Assembly (NCBI GenBank): GCA_030248215.1
Contig: JASANG010003629.1
Span: forward strand, 62,001-126,000
From: Enoplolaimus lenunculus
Taxonomy: Eukaryota > Nematoda > Enoplea > Enoplida > Thoracostomopsidae
Length of the DNA: 64,000 bases
Direction: 5' to 3'
The position numbers were made by a program, and so were the translations under genes. The notes under the pieces were generated by a model. The model did no database searches. It had not been told where the DNA came from and saw only the letters and a program-made list of their open reading frames with translations. The number at the start of each line of letters is the position of its first letter. Position 1 is the stretch's first letter. Shown piece after piece: positions 34,396-46,463 of the stretch.

Positions 34396-36983
34396 TTGCT
34401 CATAATAATTTTCAATTTTATATTAATTTGCAAAATTCGAATTCTAACGTTTATTCAAGTTACGTAGCAGCGCAGTATCTGCGCTGTTCAAAAACACTCT
34501 GGTGTAACTGGTTTATTTTATCCCCAGTGTTTTATATTTCCAAGCATTTGTGAAGCACGAACTGGTTTAATTTTTCATGATATCATTGTATTGCTTACAA
34601 AGCGGCTTATCTGAAAAGCAATAGTTTCTTATCTGAAAAGAAATAGTTTTAATTTTTAAAACTTTAATATGTGTATATGTACACTCTTGAATTTCTGGGG
34701 TGGTTCGATGTTTCCCAATTCACATTATATGAACATAACAATCATTTTACTATTGTTACCTTTGCGTTTTGGCGTGCGACACTGAGATCTTTTTGTTCAT
34801 CTTGCATTGAATTTTATTCATTGTTCTTGCGCTCAGGGAACTAGAAAGTCATTTTAGGGTTGTTCTATACCATGTCGTGGGGCGTCGTCCGCCAATATGC
34901 GGTATCGTACGACACCTGGCACTGGACGACTTCACATTTAAAAACAGTATAGCGCCACCATTTAAGAACCCACGGAATCCAGTGTATTAACATACCTTTT
35001 TGGTGTGATGGGGTGTAGTATCCCGTCGATTATAAACTACTAACACCGCACGTATGTGTATAGTTTTAAATGGACTCCGTGCATAATAATATGTGAATAT
35101 ATAAGTTGCGCAGCGTCGCATGTTGATTGTTTACTTTGGTTTCAAGTGGTCAGCGGCACAATCTTACATGGATCGGAATAATGTTTTAGTGTGCTACGTT
35201 TTTTAACCTAGTACCTGTACGCAGTGGATCATTGATCATGTCAAGGTGAGACCGAAGACCAAATAATTCCGGAGCTGGAAGAGGGTCGTAGTTTAATATA
35301 TGGAGTTATGTTATATATACATATATGCTTTGGTTGAACCAGATATCTGTATTGGTATCGGAAAAGTCGCGGTATTGGTAACAATATTCTTGGAAGCATA
35401 TCGATACCGGTACTATCAATAATTACGTAACGTCTAAAAATATAATATATACTCTTTATCATTGAATGGCTGCGAATATGGAGCGTTAAAAGTTTATCAA
35501 AATCGATTCAGCAGTTCCTGAAATTCTTGTCGGACGGACAGATATCCAACGTTCGACGGCAGTAACAATGCTCAAACTAGAAATATGTATATTCAGTCTC
35601 ATTCTGGTTCAGTTAAACAGATTTAATTGCAAAGTTTCTGTCGCTGACCGTTATTATTTACAGTGTGCCACGCTGGTTATGTTATGCAGTTTGAATAATT
35701 CATTTTTGTTGCTTTTACCAGGTTGTAAAACGTAACTGGATTTTGTTCAACTTGACATTGCTTTTATCAGAATTAAGTTCTCATTTGGTACTTAACATAT
35801 TGGCTTGATTGCAGAGACATGACTAAACTCGGCCTCTGACTTATGTAAGTCTGCAAACTTCACAAAGCAAACTTTGCAAACCGTTGTCGGCAAATAAATG
35901 ACTGTCGGGTTTAAGTCAAAAATACAAGACTTAAGTAAATTTTTGTCTTAAGTTTGAATACAACTTGAGCCATATTTCTGCAACCCTGCCATCGAAATCA
36001 GCGAAATTATCACCTTATTTAATATACCTCGTGTATGAAAGTTATTGAGTAAAGTAAGTTTTGACTCGGGCTAGCACGACTTGAATTTTTTCTTAGGTCG
36101 AGCTGCGCTGACGGTAATTCGTTGTTACCTTAATGTCATGTACAATTTTGATTGGTTAGTGTAAATGCATTTCTCTCTGGGTTTCCAGTGTTTACGTAAT
36201 AGCCAATCAAAATGTATATATATAATATATACGTATATATACGTATATATATATACGTAAGTAACCAATCAGAAATCTAAAGCATTATCAGAAAGAATTT
36301 CACCTTGGACCGACTAACCCAAATCGTAATTCTTGGCCTCGCTGAAATCATAATACTTGAACTACGACTTAGGCTACGACATAGAAGTTTGTTTGTTTGT
36401 TTGTTTATTTGCAAGCCATGCTTATAAATCCGTGTGTACTTGCTTGATAATTTGGGCCAAATTTTTAATGTAAAAAATGTAGATATGGATTGCCTGCTTG
36501 ATGTGCCTAAAGTGTGTGCTGCGTAGCTGATTGTTTTATATTTTCTTTGAAGTGTGAAATCCTTTGTTGTTTTAATAAAACATAGCGTTTCAATATGCGT
36601 TATATATATATATGTGTGTTTATTGTTATATTTTTTATTTGGTGATTTAATCTACGGAAGTACGACATGTTTTCAGGTTTGTTTAACGAATTCCGTGTGG
36701 TACTTTCAGAGTATAGGTATTTCGAAATAATTTTTATGTGTCTGTTTATACTGTTTTGTGGTTAAATTTCTGCAACAACGTTGAGCATATACGTAATATA
36801 GTATCCGGCAGGATTGTTTATTCCAATTGAGATTCAACCCGAATACTAAGTACGTAGATTATCAGAGTTTTTTCGGTGGAGAATACCGCTATTCTGTTCC
36901 AAAATGCGGTGTGAATATATCGAATATCTTTGTTTGGTAATTTTTTTAGAGGAAATAGTATTAAGTAACTTAACATTAAAAAT
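34396..36983. other. Intergenic, mostly unassigned
   Basis: No gene recognised. 35,485-35,580 carries 'agtttatcaaaatcgattc' and 'cggacggacagatatccaac', the right part of a GAGCGAAGCTC-type element. 36,205-36,262 is a TATACG/TATA palindromic run flanked by inverted CCAAT-type pieces ('gattggtta' at 36,150 and 'taaccaatcag' at 36,262). 36,387-36,410 is a GTTT microsatellite. Confidence 0.4.
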
Positions 36984-37391
36984 TAGTGATGTGTCGACGC
37001 TAAAATTTTTGCCGATACCGATGTCGACTTTTATTTTGAAAATATACGGATGCCGATGCCTGTTCCAATTTTAATACACGATGCATAAACTACAGATAGG
37101 ATGCAACCGTCGTACATCATTATAAATTGCAAGACTTAAACCTTAGCAACCATAAAAGGTATAAATTTAAGAGAGCGGTTCGTTTCAATGAAGTACACAA
37201 ACGCATGAGAGTTAACAGCTTTTCAGATCAGACGCACTAATATGTGCTAATACATGAAATTGATAGCATTTCAACTCACTGATATATGTGAAAGGTAATG
37301 GTAAAGAATCGGCAGTTTTTTTGCAGTGGCGATGAAGATACTCTCGAAAAGTACTGATTATTACCGATGCCGATTAATCAGCAGGTCCCTA
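36984..37391. mobile_element. TAGGGATGTG MITE
   Basis: Starts 'tagtgatgtgtcgacgc' and ends 'gattaatcagcaggtcccta'. Same family as 37,472-37,834, in the same stretch. Confidence 0.65.
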
Positions 37392-37471
37392 TTGAATATG
37401 TTTCAGAATGTTTTTTAAATTGAACGATTTGACGACAAATTCTTAAACTGTTCAGATGACTGTAATATTTT

Positions 37472-37834
37472 TAGGGATGTGTCCATTAATCGGTATCGGT
37501 AGGCACTTTTCAAATTGCCGATTTTTTGCGATACTTTTTGTTCATTACAGTCAGTTGGAGTGTTATCAATTTCAATCCTTGGCGTATATCAGTCTGTCTG
37601 ATCAAGGAAACTATAATCTGTCTTGAGCTTGTGTTTTGAGAAAAAAATTGAAATGAACCTTTCTCATAAAAATATAATCGTTTATGGTGGTTAAGGTTTA
37701 AGTCTTCGCATAATGATGTAATGTGGTATCCTATCTGTTCTTTAAGCATGATGCACTAAATTGGGATCGACATCGACAATTTTTCAAATAAGGATAAGCG
37801 CATCGGCAAAAATTTTGGCATCGGCACATGCCTA
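37472..37834. mobile_element. TAGGGATGTG MITE
   Basis: Starts TAGGGATGTGTCCATTAATC and ends 'tttggcatcggcacatgcc' then 'ta'. Confidence 0.7.
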
Positions 37835-38037
37835 GTTTCTTTAGTTTAACTTTCGAGTTCTGGTATTTGATATCCGGCTGCGCTCTGCTAACCACCTATT
37901 CGATCGCACATGGTTAGCGAGCTGTTTCATTCAATTTTTTGAAAAGTTTAGCGTGGTGTACTATTTGTTGTCCATGACATGCTTATGTGTTCTACACTGT
38001 CTTCGATTATGTATAAAAACATTTAAACCAAATGAGG
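37835..38037. repeat. Duplicated 200-bp segment, copy 2
   Basis: Partner of 27,163-27,366; differences by eye are about ten substitutions in some 200 bases, and the right end of identity is at 'aaatgagga'. Confidence 0.8.
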
Positions 38038-38451
38038 ATCGGATTCTTCATTGTTACAAAATAGAATTATCTCTCCGTTTGAAACGTTTGAAGCTACATA
38101 AATGTTAAATTTGTCTATTTGTAATTTTTTAAGATTCTGATTAAATTAAGTAAGTTATCAGAAATGTTCCGCTGTATATTGTGTTAACAGGGTTCTAACA
38201 GGCACTAAACTTTGCCGAAACAGGAACAGAACTTAAATTTCTTTGCAGGAACCGGAACAGGAACCCGAATTTGATATACTTACATTCATGTAGTCACTCA
38301 CTATAGCTACTCGTTTATAAAATATCATTTGTGTGTTGACATTAAGTTTTTGAAATATACTGCTTGCAACTGTCATTGTGTGCTTCTATTGGTGTCTACA
38401 AGATACACTTTGTTTCTTGGTGTAACTGTCTGTGTAGCATTGTTGTCAAGA

Positions 38452-41187
38452 ATGTCTAGGGGTGAGAATTTTCAACCCCGCCCCGTTGAAGGGTCTCACC
38501 GACGGGCATTCCCATGGTTTCCACCACCGATTGCCGAGCGTGCTGGCAATCATGTAGGTTGCGATACAAATACGACAATTATTTGTGATCATTAAACCGA
38601 GTTAGTTCGTTAATACCGATTGTGAAAAATAATTAAAGCCGCTTAATCTTGTGTTATTCGTCACTGATTTTGGTGTGCTTTCAGTTCTTGAAGCATTTGT
38701 ATCTAAGTTGTTCGCTGTTCGCAGCAACAACAATAGTATTGATCAACAGTGCGCCATGCACGTGTAAGTAATAAACATGTATAGTGTATACGCTAAGGTG
38801 TCCGCACATAATTTAAACTGGATGGACACTTTAAAATGTTACTATGTTTTATTGTTTTTTGAGCCAATGTTACTTTAAGGGGCGTAACAGTAGATTACGC
38901 GTATCCTAAGCCTAAGCCTAAGCGTTGCAACAATGAGTTCCTAAGCCTAAGCAAAAAATGTAATCTAGAATCTAAACCTGCTCTTTTATAGACCCACCAG
39001 AAACCTGGACGCCTCTTAAAGTAACATGGACCGTTTTTGGTGAGCAAGGATGTAACCACGTGTTAGAAACCCAGGCTTCGGCCGGTTTAAAATAAAAGTT
39101 TAAATCCTCAATGACATAAAGTTCATTGTATGTCACTTGTATATATAGTTTTCGTTAATACGCGAACGGCGAAGCGCGAAAGTTTCAGAAGTTCACTAAA
39201 TCTAACCTTGCGGCGGGATAGACAGTCCCGCCAGTTTAAAAATGATTCCCACCCCGCAACTAACGAAGATCCTCATCCGTATGGGTTTTTTGGTTACTGT
39301 TCACATATCGGCGTGGTTATTGTGTAATGCGATCTTTAGTGTTGATAATGTATATGTACTTATCTGCTTGTCCATAGTTGCTTATCTGTTTGTCCATAAT
39401 TAATGTTTCTTCGCAGAATTGTTAGCTAACTCTGCCGTTTTACTTTAAATCATATCGTGTTATATATTTCATTTTGGTAGATTTTTGATGACACTGCAAT
39501 AAATTGTGACTCAAATTGAGTCCTGTCTCCGAAATAGGCTTTACAGGAGTACGCAGAGTCAAATCCGACTCCGACAGAGTAACAGGCTAGTGAGTGAGTC
39601 CAATTTGACTGCAGCTCAGTCGAATTTCACTCGCTTTGTGTAGTCTAGTAGATCGTATTTCGGAAAGAGTCAACTGAGTCACCATTTTTGCAGTGCACGT
39701 AAAGAGAACATATCGAATAAAAGGTGTTAGTGGTTTGTCTTTTTGAGCTTTCAAATATCAATGAAAACTGTTGTGCTTGTTCTGCAGTTTTCGTGAGTCC
39801 ACGTTTAACTAATGCGGAATTGCGATTTTACAATGTATGTATTTGATATGCATCGGATGATTTTCATATTTGGGAATTCTTGCCAAATACATATATATAT
39901 CCGGATATCCGTAATTAAGTTTTGTTTGTGGTATTAAAGGTGATAGATTTTGTATGCTTGACGGTGAGTATTTGACGTATCTTTTTCAGTGCTACACTGT
40001 AAATCGCAGTAAGTTGATTTTAACTCAGAATGAGTTGTATCACTCAGTCTTTTAGGACGTTCAGAACTGTTTCTGGGGCGATAAAACTCACTGTCCGATT
40101 CCGGTAGAATTTCTGCCAGTAGCAGGAAACGAACCTATGATAAATTGTGTAATATGACAAAAATTGAAAATTTTACACGCTCAGACAATTTTAAACAAAT
40201 AATTTACTATAATAATCTAATTTTTCATAACTTTAGAGCGAGAAAAATTTTCAATACCGAAAAGTTCAAGCGAAAAATACCGGATTTCCATACTGGAACC
40301 AAAATTTCTTGCTGTAGCCTGGCCCTGCACACAAAATAAATTGTCTTGTATTAAAAAATGTCTGAAATTTAAGACAATTATATGTCTTGATACGCACTCC
40401 AGACATATATGTCTTGAATTTAAGACTTACTTAAATTTTTCAGAAATATTGGTCTAATATTTTTCATACCTAAATGTCTTAAATTTAAGAATTTTTTATG
40501 AACGATTAAGCAGGCAGCGCAAAGAACAAAGCCGCTCTGGCTAGATTTTGAATTTTCTTACATTAATTGTTTAGCTTTGATTGATGATAGTCAGAGTCGC
40601 CATCCTCGTATTACCACTTCAGATTTGTTTCCGCCGTAAGTTTTTGTATTGAACCTACCTTGTGCCATAATTGTGTACTTCTTGAGAGTACCTATTTGTC
40701 ATAATTTTTGCTGTTGACGCACATCTTTGAAAGGCTAATTTTCATAAAGTACCATTTGGCCAATGTTACTTTTAATTGCGTAACAGTAGATTAATCGTGT
40801 TCGTATTAGCTTAAGCCTACGCGTTGCAAAAATGTGTTCCTATTAAGCTTAAGTCTAATCCTAATCCGTATCCTAAGCAAAAAAAATTAATTTAGGATCT
40901 AAACTCACTCTTTTATAGACCCACCAGAATCCTGGTCGCCCCTTACGGGCCCTGTTTTTAAATGGTCATTTAAGTGTACGAAATTAATCGCATTAAAGAT
41001 TGTCCGTCTACAATATCGTACTGAGAGTAGCGTATGGTGTCGTGCGCGTTTGAAAGCCTGAATGGATCCTATCTTTAGCTACCGAAGTTACCAGATTTAC
41101 GCAGGTTGCAACTTTAGGCTGAAAAACACGGAGCCGAAAGTGAACAAATTTATCCCGAATTGGAGGCGAAAAAAATTTAGGTCATAA
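38452..41187 (+). CDS. Candidate four-exon gene, small one-helix protein, family unknown
   Basis: I do not recognise this protein. Proposed exons: 38,452-38,553, 38,685-38,763, 40,575-40,635, 41,079-41,187; phases 0, 1, 2 agree and all sites are GT-AG (donors GTAGGT, GTAAGT, GTAAGT; acceptors 'gctttcag', 'ttgtttag', 'atctttag'). The 116-aa product would have a Pro-rich N-terminus (FQPRPVEG, AFPWFPPPIAER), one hydrophobic helix at about 38-57 (LYLSCSLFAATTIVLINSAP), a polar stretch (SLIDDSQSRHPRITTSDLF) and a basic tail (PNWRRKKFRS). Exons 1 and 2 are the best supported; 3 and 4 rest on splice signals and phase alone. The long second intron (38,764-40,574) holds a TTAGGC MITE and a foldback element. 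An AATAAA lies at 41,285. It could instead be chance. Confidence 0.4.
38862..39032. mobile_element. TTAGGC-bearing MITE, AATGTTACTTT subfamily
   Basis: 'gccaatgttactttaagggg' to 'ctcttaaagtaacatggacc'; interior 'tcctaagcctaagcctaagc'. Inverted orientation compared with 9,846-10,023. Confidence 0.75.
39492..39695. mobile_element. Foldback CACTGCAA element
   Basis: 'cactgcaataaattgtgact' to 'agtcaccatttttgcagtg', with much of the interior self-complementary (AGTCAAAT / ATTTGACT). Less regular than 46,464-46,672. Confidence 0.65.
39994..40095. mobile_element. CACTGTAAATT element, left end only
   Basis: 'cactgtaaatcgcagtaagt' then 'ttgattttaactcagaatga', as in 44,779-45,033. Confidence 0.55.
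40325..40500. mobile_element. AAGACAT-rich element fragment
   Basis: 'cacacaaaataaattgtctt' and repeated 'tttaagaca'/'tatgtcttgaat' match the element at 60,939-61,615. Confidence 0.55.
40758..40951. mobile_element. TTAGGC-bearing MITE, AATGTTACTTT subfamily (worn)
   Basis: 'ggccaatgttacttttaatt' to 'tcgccccttacgggccc', interior 'gcttaagcctacgcg' and 'agacccaccagaatcctgg', matching 38,862-39,032. It lies in the third intron of the candidate gene 38,452-41,187. Confidence 0.6.
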
Positions 41188-41890
41188 AAATAATAATTAT
41201 ATTGTTAATTTGCCAAGTAATTTTCAATGAATATTAATCTTTCGTTAATAATTGTTCAAAAGCTTGCTTTTTAAAAATTTGCGCAATAAAAGTTTAAAAT
41301 AATCCACTCGCTGAAGCGCATAAGTTAAAAAAATAAATATGAAAAATTTCGGTACCATGATTGTCGGAACCTCCTGAACATGTCTGCCGGGGCCGAAGGT
41401 CGATTTTCTGCCAGAGCACGATGCAAACATCCGCCGTTGCTTTCTGGTGGCAACCGGAGCCATTATGTCACGAAAATTTACCGGAATATTTTGTTTTGCG
41501 TTACCTGTTATGACAACTATGTTTATTAAACGAAGCATAACGAGTAGAATGTAGCAGTGATGTAAAAACTACAATATCACTGAAACTAGACTTAATGGTA
41601 AAAAATTTGTAGTTTTAGAAGCATATACTATTTGGAGCCCCCAAATCTAATTTTCTGCGGACGTTCCTGAGCATGAAGCTATATTAAGCGAAAATTTAAA
41701 GCCTAAATACGTGCACAATTCACGCCTCGTATTACTAGGCCCGAAATTGCATGATGCTTGTAGCATCGTTACGGTGTTGCAGCGTAATTTTTCCCCCGCT
41801 TAATTTTCCAATCGAAAAAATAACACTAGTGGAGTAGGTATTTCCACAGAAAGCCAAAGTTATGATATCTGAAGCAAACCCTGCAAGATT
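41188..41890. other. Intergenic, one unassigned open stretch
   Basis: A minus-strand open stretch near 41,330-41,500 reads VNFRDIMAPVATRKQRRMFA and ends in AT-rich sequence. I cannot name it and see no splice support. Confidence 0.25.
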
Positions 41891-41894
41891 TCGT

Positions 41895-42135
41895 TTCAGA
41901 AAACACTACTCATATGGCACATCCGGTCAGAAAATAACCAAACATAACACTTTTGTTGTAATGTTTGGCCGTGAACCAATTCGAAGTGAATCGGCAGACG
42001 ATGTGAGCAATACTGCCGAATAAATTGAGTCGATCATATCTGCCATACAACGGTTGAAAGAAAATCGAGGATGTATACGGCAATTGCCTAAAGAAAGCAT
42101 AGAAATTTCGCAATCTAAAATGAAACAGATACTGC
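41895..42135 (+). mobile_element. Fossil fragment resembling the 3' part of an LTR-retrotransposon integrase
   Basis: A short stretch contains a match to the VMFGREP phrase typical of the integrase C-terminal side in Gypsy-type elements. No LTRs, no other domains and no intact frame were seen, so this is an old broken remnant; family assignment is tentative. Confidence 0.3.
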
Positions 42136-42359
42136 AGTGAGTAGAATATTAAGACGAGTTAATAATTGTCCGGAGTCTTGATTTTGAGTCGGGATCAAAA
42201 GGAAATTACTTTCCTTATTAGAATCCGTAAATGGACAGAGTCCAAGATTATTATTAAAGTCTATAAACGTCAATTACGTTAACATGGCGTAAATACTGTG
42301 TGGACTTAGTTAAATGCAGTGCTGAATTTGATTTGTTGTTCACGGTATAAAATGGGACC

Positions 42360-42821
42360 CGGGTGCAACCGAAATTATAAAATACCGGAAGCGGAACGGA
42401 AAAGTTAACAAAATAAAGGACGGGAACCGGAACCGGAAAACAAAAATGCTTGTTACCGAAAAATTCATTCTTAGAGCTTAATATTTTATCGTTTTGAATT
42501 GCGTAAGGTAAGTACACAATTTAGAATGCGAAAATCTTGAAACAAATGCAAGAGTTGAAAACGTATGATAAATTATTGAGTATGACACAAATTGAACCGT
42601 TTGGCAATACAAGCGCAGAATGTTTTAGAAAAAAGTCAGGATATATAATATGCTAATTTTTTGTAAATTTTCGAATGAGAAAATTTTAAAATACCAAAAA
42701 TACCGGAAAATTCCGGCGAAAAAATACCAGATTTGTTACCAGAACCAGATAGAGAAAAATACTCGATTTACCTACCGGATTCCGAATTGTGGTAGAAACC
42801 GGAATTCCGGTAGCACCCTGA
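42360..42821. mobile_element. hAT-like CCGGTT MITE
   Basis: Starts 'ccgggtgcaaccgaaatt' and ends 'ccggaattccggtagcaccc' then 'tg', flanked by 'atgggacc' and 'atggtacc' (7 of 8). Confidence 0.7.
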
Positions 42822-42909
42822 ATGGTACCTGTATTCATAGCAGCGAACTCAAAGTTCAAAAAGCATATTTCTAATGAACCCAATCCAAAGACATTTGGTG
42901 GTGCACGTT

Positions 42910-43040
42910 AAAGGTGTGTGGCCCAAATAAGTGGAGCGGAATTAACAAAATAAATAACAGTCCGTTTCCGAATAGCGAGATGGGCAGCCCCCAGAGACGA
43001 AATAACTATTAGTAAAGTGCCTCAGGTCCCTACAGTACGC
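42910..43040. mobile_element. Worn GTAGTGACCC MITE fragment
   Basis: 'gtggcccaaataagtggagc' and 'ccgtttccgaatagcgagat' then 'caggtccctacag' follow the order seen in 2,015-2,408. Confidence 0.5.
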
Positions 43041-43508
43041 TGCAAATTCGACTATCGCCTTATAAAACTATTTTGTGTTGGCTCACAGTTTTCAACTCAG
43101 GATTATTAAAAAATTGTTGTAAAATTGAACAAAAATGACTGCTATAAAATGTCATTCGTTTAAAATTTAAACCTTTTATTACCAAATGACAGGTGAAAAT
43201 TTTTCACTCAATTATTCTTTTCGTCTCAAACCATAATGTAGCCACTAACATCATAGTTTTCAAGGAAAATGTTAGCATATTTTGGTTAGCTGTATATAAT
43301 TACGCTGTGTATTGTAGTGCAACTACTGCCTTATTGTATTTTTATGAGATTCGGATCTATTTTTGTATGTAGATTGCCAATCAAAACCAAAATATTATTT
43401 ATTGTACATCGAATACCTTGTTGTGTCGACTTTTAGTTTATTTGCATAATAGAGTAGCGTATGCTGGGTTACTGGCAAATCCAAGATAGGTTTACACAAC
43501 CGGACATT

Positions 43509-43735
43509 GGCCAATGTAAGGAACAGGGCCGTAACAGTAGTATTACGTATTCCTAAGCCTAAAACGTAAGTCTAAGCCTAAGCCTAAGCATAAGAATCAG
43601 CTTAAATGTACGAATGAGCCAAAGCGTAAGAATGAGCCTAACCCTAACGCCTAAACCTAAGCCAAAAAAATTACTCACAAGTTTAAGCTTAAATCTATTG
43701 CAGTCCCACAGAAAAATGTTTCGCCTAACAGTGTT
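43509..43735. mobile_element. TTAGGC-bearing MITE
   Basis: 'ggccaatgtaaggaacaggg' start, many CCTAAG repeats, and an end with 'attgcagtcccacagaaaaa'. The end block is shared with 63,340-63,522. Confidence 0.65.
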
Positions 43736-43869
43736 TGAAATTAAATTTTTTCGTTTGAATTTAGCATAATTGTGTGTATATTTGATTGTGACAAATCAAA
43801 ATTTAAATGTTTGCATTTCAACAAACCTCCGCACAACCAATTTGATGAATCAAACAATACCATGACAAA

Positions 43870-44130
43870 ATACTAACTAATAAATATACTTAAAATTAAG
43901 TAAAACTGTTTCCGCATTAAGTGTCAGTTTTACTTACTATGATGCTTGGCAAAGTTTTACTTAGTTTAAGCAAACACGAAATACTTAGCTTCACATTTAC
44001 TTAATTAATCAAGAAATGATAGCCAAAGTTTTACTTACTTACATTATTTAAGGAAAAAGATTTACTCAATATTTAGCACACTTACACTTAAAATACTTAG
44101 TAAAATATAACTAAAGTATTTTAAGTAGAG
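43870..44130. repeat. TTACTTA-rich repeat
   Basis: 'aagtaaaactg', 'gttttacttac', 'tttacttactta' and 'aaaatacttagtaaaa' recur in both orientations. Probably a MITE interior; ends not located. Confidence 0.4.
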
Positions 44131-44756
44131 TGTTTATACAGAGTAGCGAGCGCTCGGAATGCGTTGTCCAACAGTATTCTACAGGGGCAACCAGTGGAAC
44201 GGCGACTGACCCCCAAACGGCTTACAACCAAAAATTTGTGACATTTTATTACGTTTATCACTGTTTGGCATTGATTGAGCTTAAAAATTTCGCTTGTGGC
44301 TCTGTTTAGGGGCATTTGCCTCTGGCTGAGACATTATAATAATACTACAAAACAGGATCTATACATCAACCCCACCTACCGCTCCGATGGTAAACTAAAA
44401 TTTGGTTTTATTTATAATACCAGGAAATGATTTTGGCTTTTTGTTCTCGAGGCTTTTCTTCACTGTCACAGTGTTCCATCCTGTCGTTCTCACTGTCGGT
44501 TGCCTTAGAGACTATGGTTGTTCGCAAAAATAATATTTGATATAGGCATTTATGCAACTTTTCGGTAGGATCCCATCACACAGGGTTCGATCATAATATA
44601 TGGTTATTTTTGTTTTAGTTCTTTTTTGCTATAAAAATGTTGTGGTTCTGTTTTTGGTCTGAGTGATTATAATAGGACTTTCACACGTAAATATTGTATA
44701 AGTGGGCTGGTACAAATAAAACAACATCGGAACTTAACCATATTTTGCGCTGCAAG

Positions 44757-45301
44757 TGGCTGGGTTACTGAAACCGTACACTGTAAATTGCATTGAGTTG
44801 ATTTTAATAACTCAGAATGAGTTGAATCACTCATTCTGAGTTAAGACTATCAGAACTCAGAATTTTGAGTTGGTTCGATTTATTTTGAGTTAATTAACCA
44901 ACTTCCCCGAAGTCAATTCAACTCACAGTGAGAATCAACTCAACTCAGAGTGAGTAAATGTTTACTGATATTAATTCCGATATAACCAGCTCCCTAGCTG
45001 AATTGATTAATCAACTCATTGGAATTTACAGTGTACTAAAGTGCGACTTAGCACGTAAAGTACGTGCTAAAGCAGTCAATTAACCAGATTAACAGCGCAG
45101 ACATACTAATCTTAATTGAAAATGTAGACTCATGATGTCTCCTTAATATAAAGCAAAACTGTACTTTCTTTTTATGATCGTGGCTCACATATTGTGTTTA
45201 TTCGTTTTTTTATCCGAAAAGTTAAGTATGTACTTAAGTCGGCAACTTAGGTTTAAGTTCAGCTTAAGAGTAAATAATGAGTAAGATTTCAGAAACCCAG
45301 A
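44757..45301. mobile_element. GGCTGGGTT MITE carrying a nested element
   Basis: Outer ends 'tggctgggttactgaaacc' and 'gatttcagaaacccag' match the 34,012 family, and outer interior retains 'gtacttaagtcggcaactta'. The element at 44,779-45,033 lies inside it. Confidence 0.6.
44779..45033. mobile_element. CACTGTAAATT MITE, nested
   Basis: 255 bp, CACTGTAAATTGCATTGAGT to 'cattggaatttacagtg', flanked by TA on both sides as for Tc1/mariner-like insertion. Repeated 'aactcagaatgagttga' palindromes inside. Relative at 47,763-48,014. Confidence 0.7.
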
Positions 45302-45735
45302 CAGTATCTGGTAAAAATAGCGTTTTGGCTTCAAACAAATATTAATGAATTGTTCTCAATCGGTGCAATATATGTAGGGGCGGAAGCAAACAAGGAGCTG
45401 ACTGAGCGTGAATATCGCAACGTCTACCCAGAATTGTGCCGAAGATGCCAAATTCATTTAATACATACGGTAGATCGGTTTTGCCGGGGGCACTGCACGT
45501 AGCCAGCTCCCTAGGGTAAGATATTTGTGGACAAATCCGCGGCACTCTGCATTGCAACGAAGTTTTCAGTGTATAGGGTGTCAAACTTGCTGATTGTATC
45601 ATACATCGACAACTAATTTGTTTATAAATTAAGATTGAAATCCATCTCCTAGCTTTATCGCCTAGTTGGACCGTATCAGCATTTCCTCATACCCCCATTT
45701 GGGTTGACATACCACAAAGAAGGATTCCAACGTAG

Positions 45736-45950
45736 GGCCCATGTATAGGACTGGGCCGGAACAGTAGTATAAGCATATTCCTAAGCCTAAGCCTATGCCT
45801 AGCCCTAAGCCTAAGCGTATGGACGAGCCTATTCCTAAGCCTAAGTCTAATTTTAAGCCTAAGCCTAAGCAAAAAAATTAGTCTAAAGCTTAAACTGACT
45901 CTATTAAAACCCCTCCCGAAAATGATCCGGCACTGTTCTATACATGGGCC
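45736..45950. mobile_element. TTAGGC-bearing MITE
   Basis: Starts 'ggcccatgtatagga' and ends 'actgttctatacatgggcc'. The interior has several (CCTAAG)n runs. 8-bp flanks 'caacgtag' and 'catcgtaa' agree at six positions. Next to it lies the coding-like stretch 45,955-46,110. Confidence 0.8.
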
Positions 45951-45954
45951 CATC

Positions 45955-46110
45955 GTAAGAAGATTTAAAACCAAAATTGAAATTTTGATCATCGTAAAGG
46001 GGCCCCCACGCCGGAATTTGTAGTGTAGCAGTGTCACCGTAGCTTGCTCCGGCACTGTCGTCTTGTGTTTTTCCACTGTCTTTGGGTATGCTAAATTTAA
46101 GACTTGGATT
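45955..46110 (-). other. Coding-like stretch, unassigned
   Basis: The minus strand reads ACKNPSLKFSIPKDSGKTQD, then ATLQIPAWGPLYDDQ, after an acceptor-like 'ttctatttgacag'. Codon use looks gene-like and unlike the surrounding AT-rich DNA. It runs into the TTAGGC MITE end. I cannot find partner exons or a family. Confidence 0.3.
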
Positions 46111-46463
46111 TTTACAAGCTGTCAAATAGAAATCAACTGTAGCCAACTATTAATAAATGCTAATTATACGGTTTCGTTTTTGTGTTAGCTTGATTAATTA
46201 TGACAAATATTGCCAGACGCGCTATTTACCAGAATTAGCATAATTGTAGCTGAATTTTAGGTTAAATTAGGCAATTGTAAAGATTCTACTGGGTGATTGC
46301 TGTGACACATTTTATGTTGTTTACGTCTGGCCAACGTGTTTGTGTTCATTTTCTCGTTGCCGTTGGGTCGGGTTGCACATAACATGTCCGCCACGTTTCA
46401 ATTTTTCACGGGACAATACGAAGTCTCTTAGAAACGATGTTTGTACATACACATTAATAGCTG

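Noticed and set aside
39130-39327. Extra exon of the 38.4 kb candidate gene (DRQSRQFKNDSHPATNEDP reading)
   Set aside because: No acceptor gives a phase compatible with the 38,763 donor without a very early stop.
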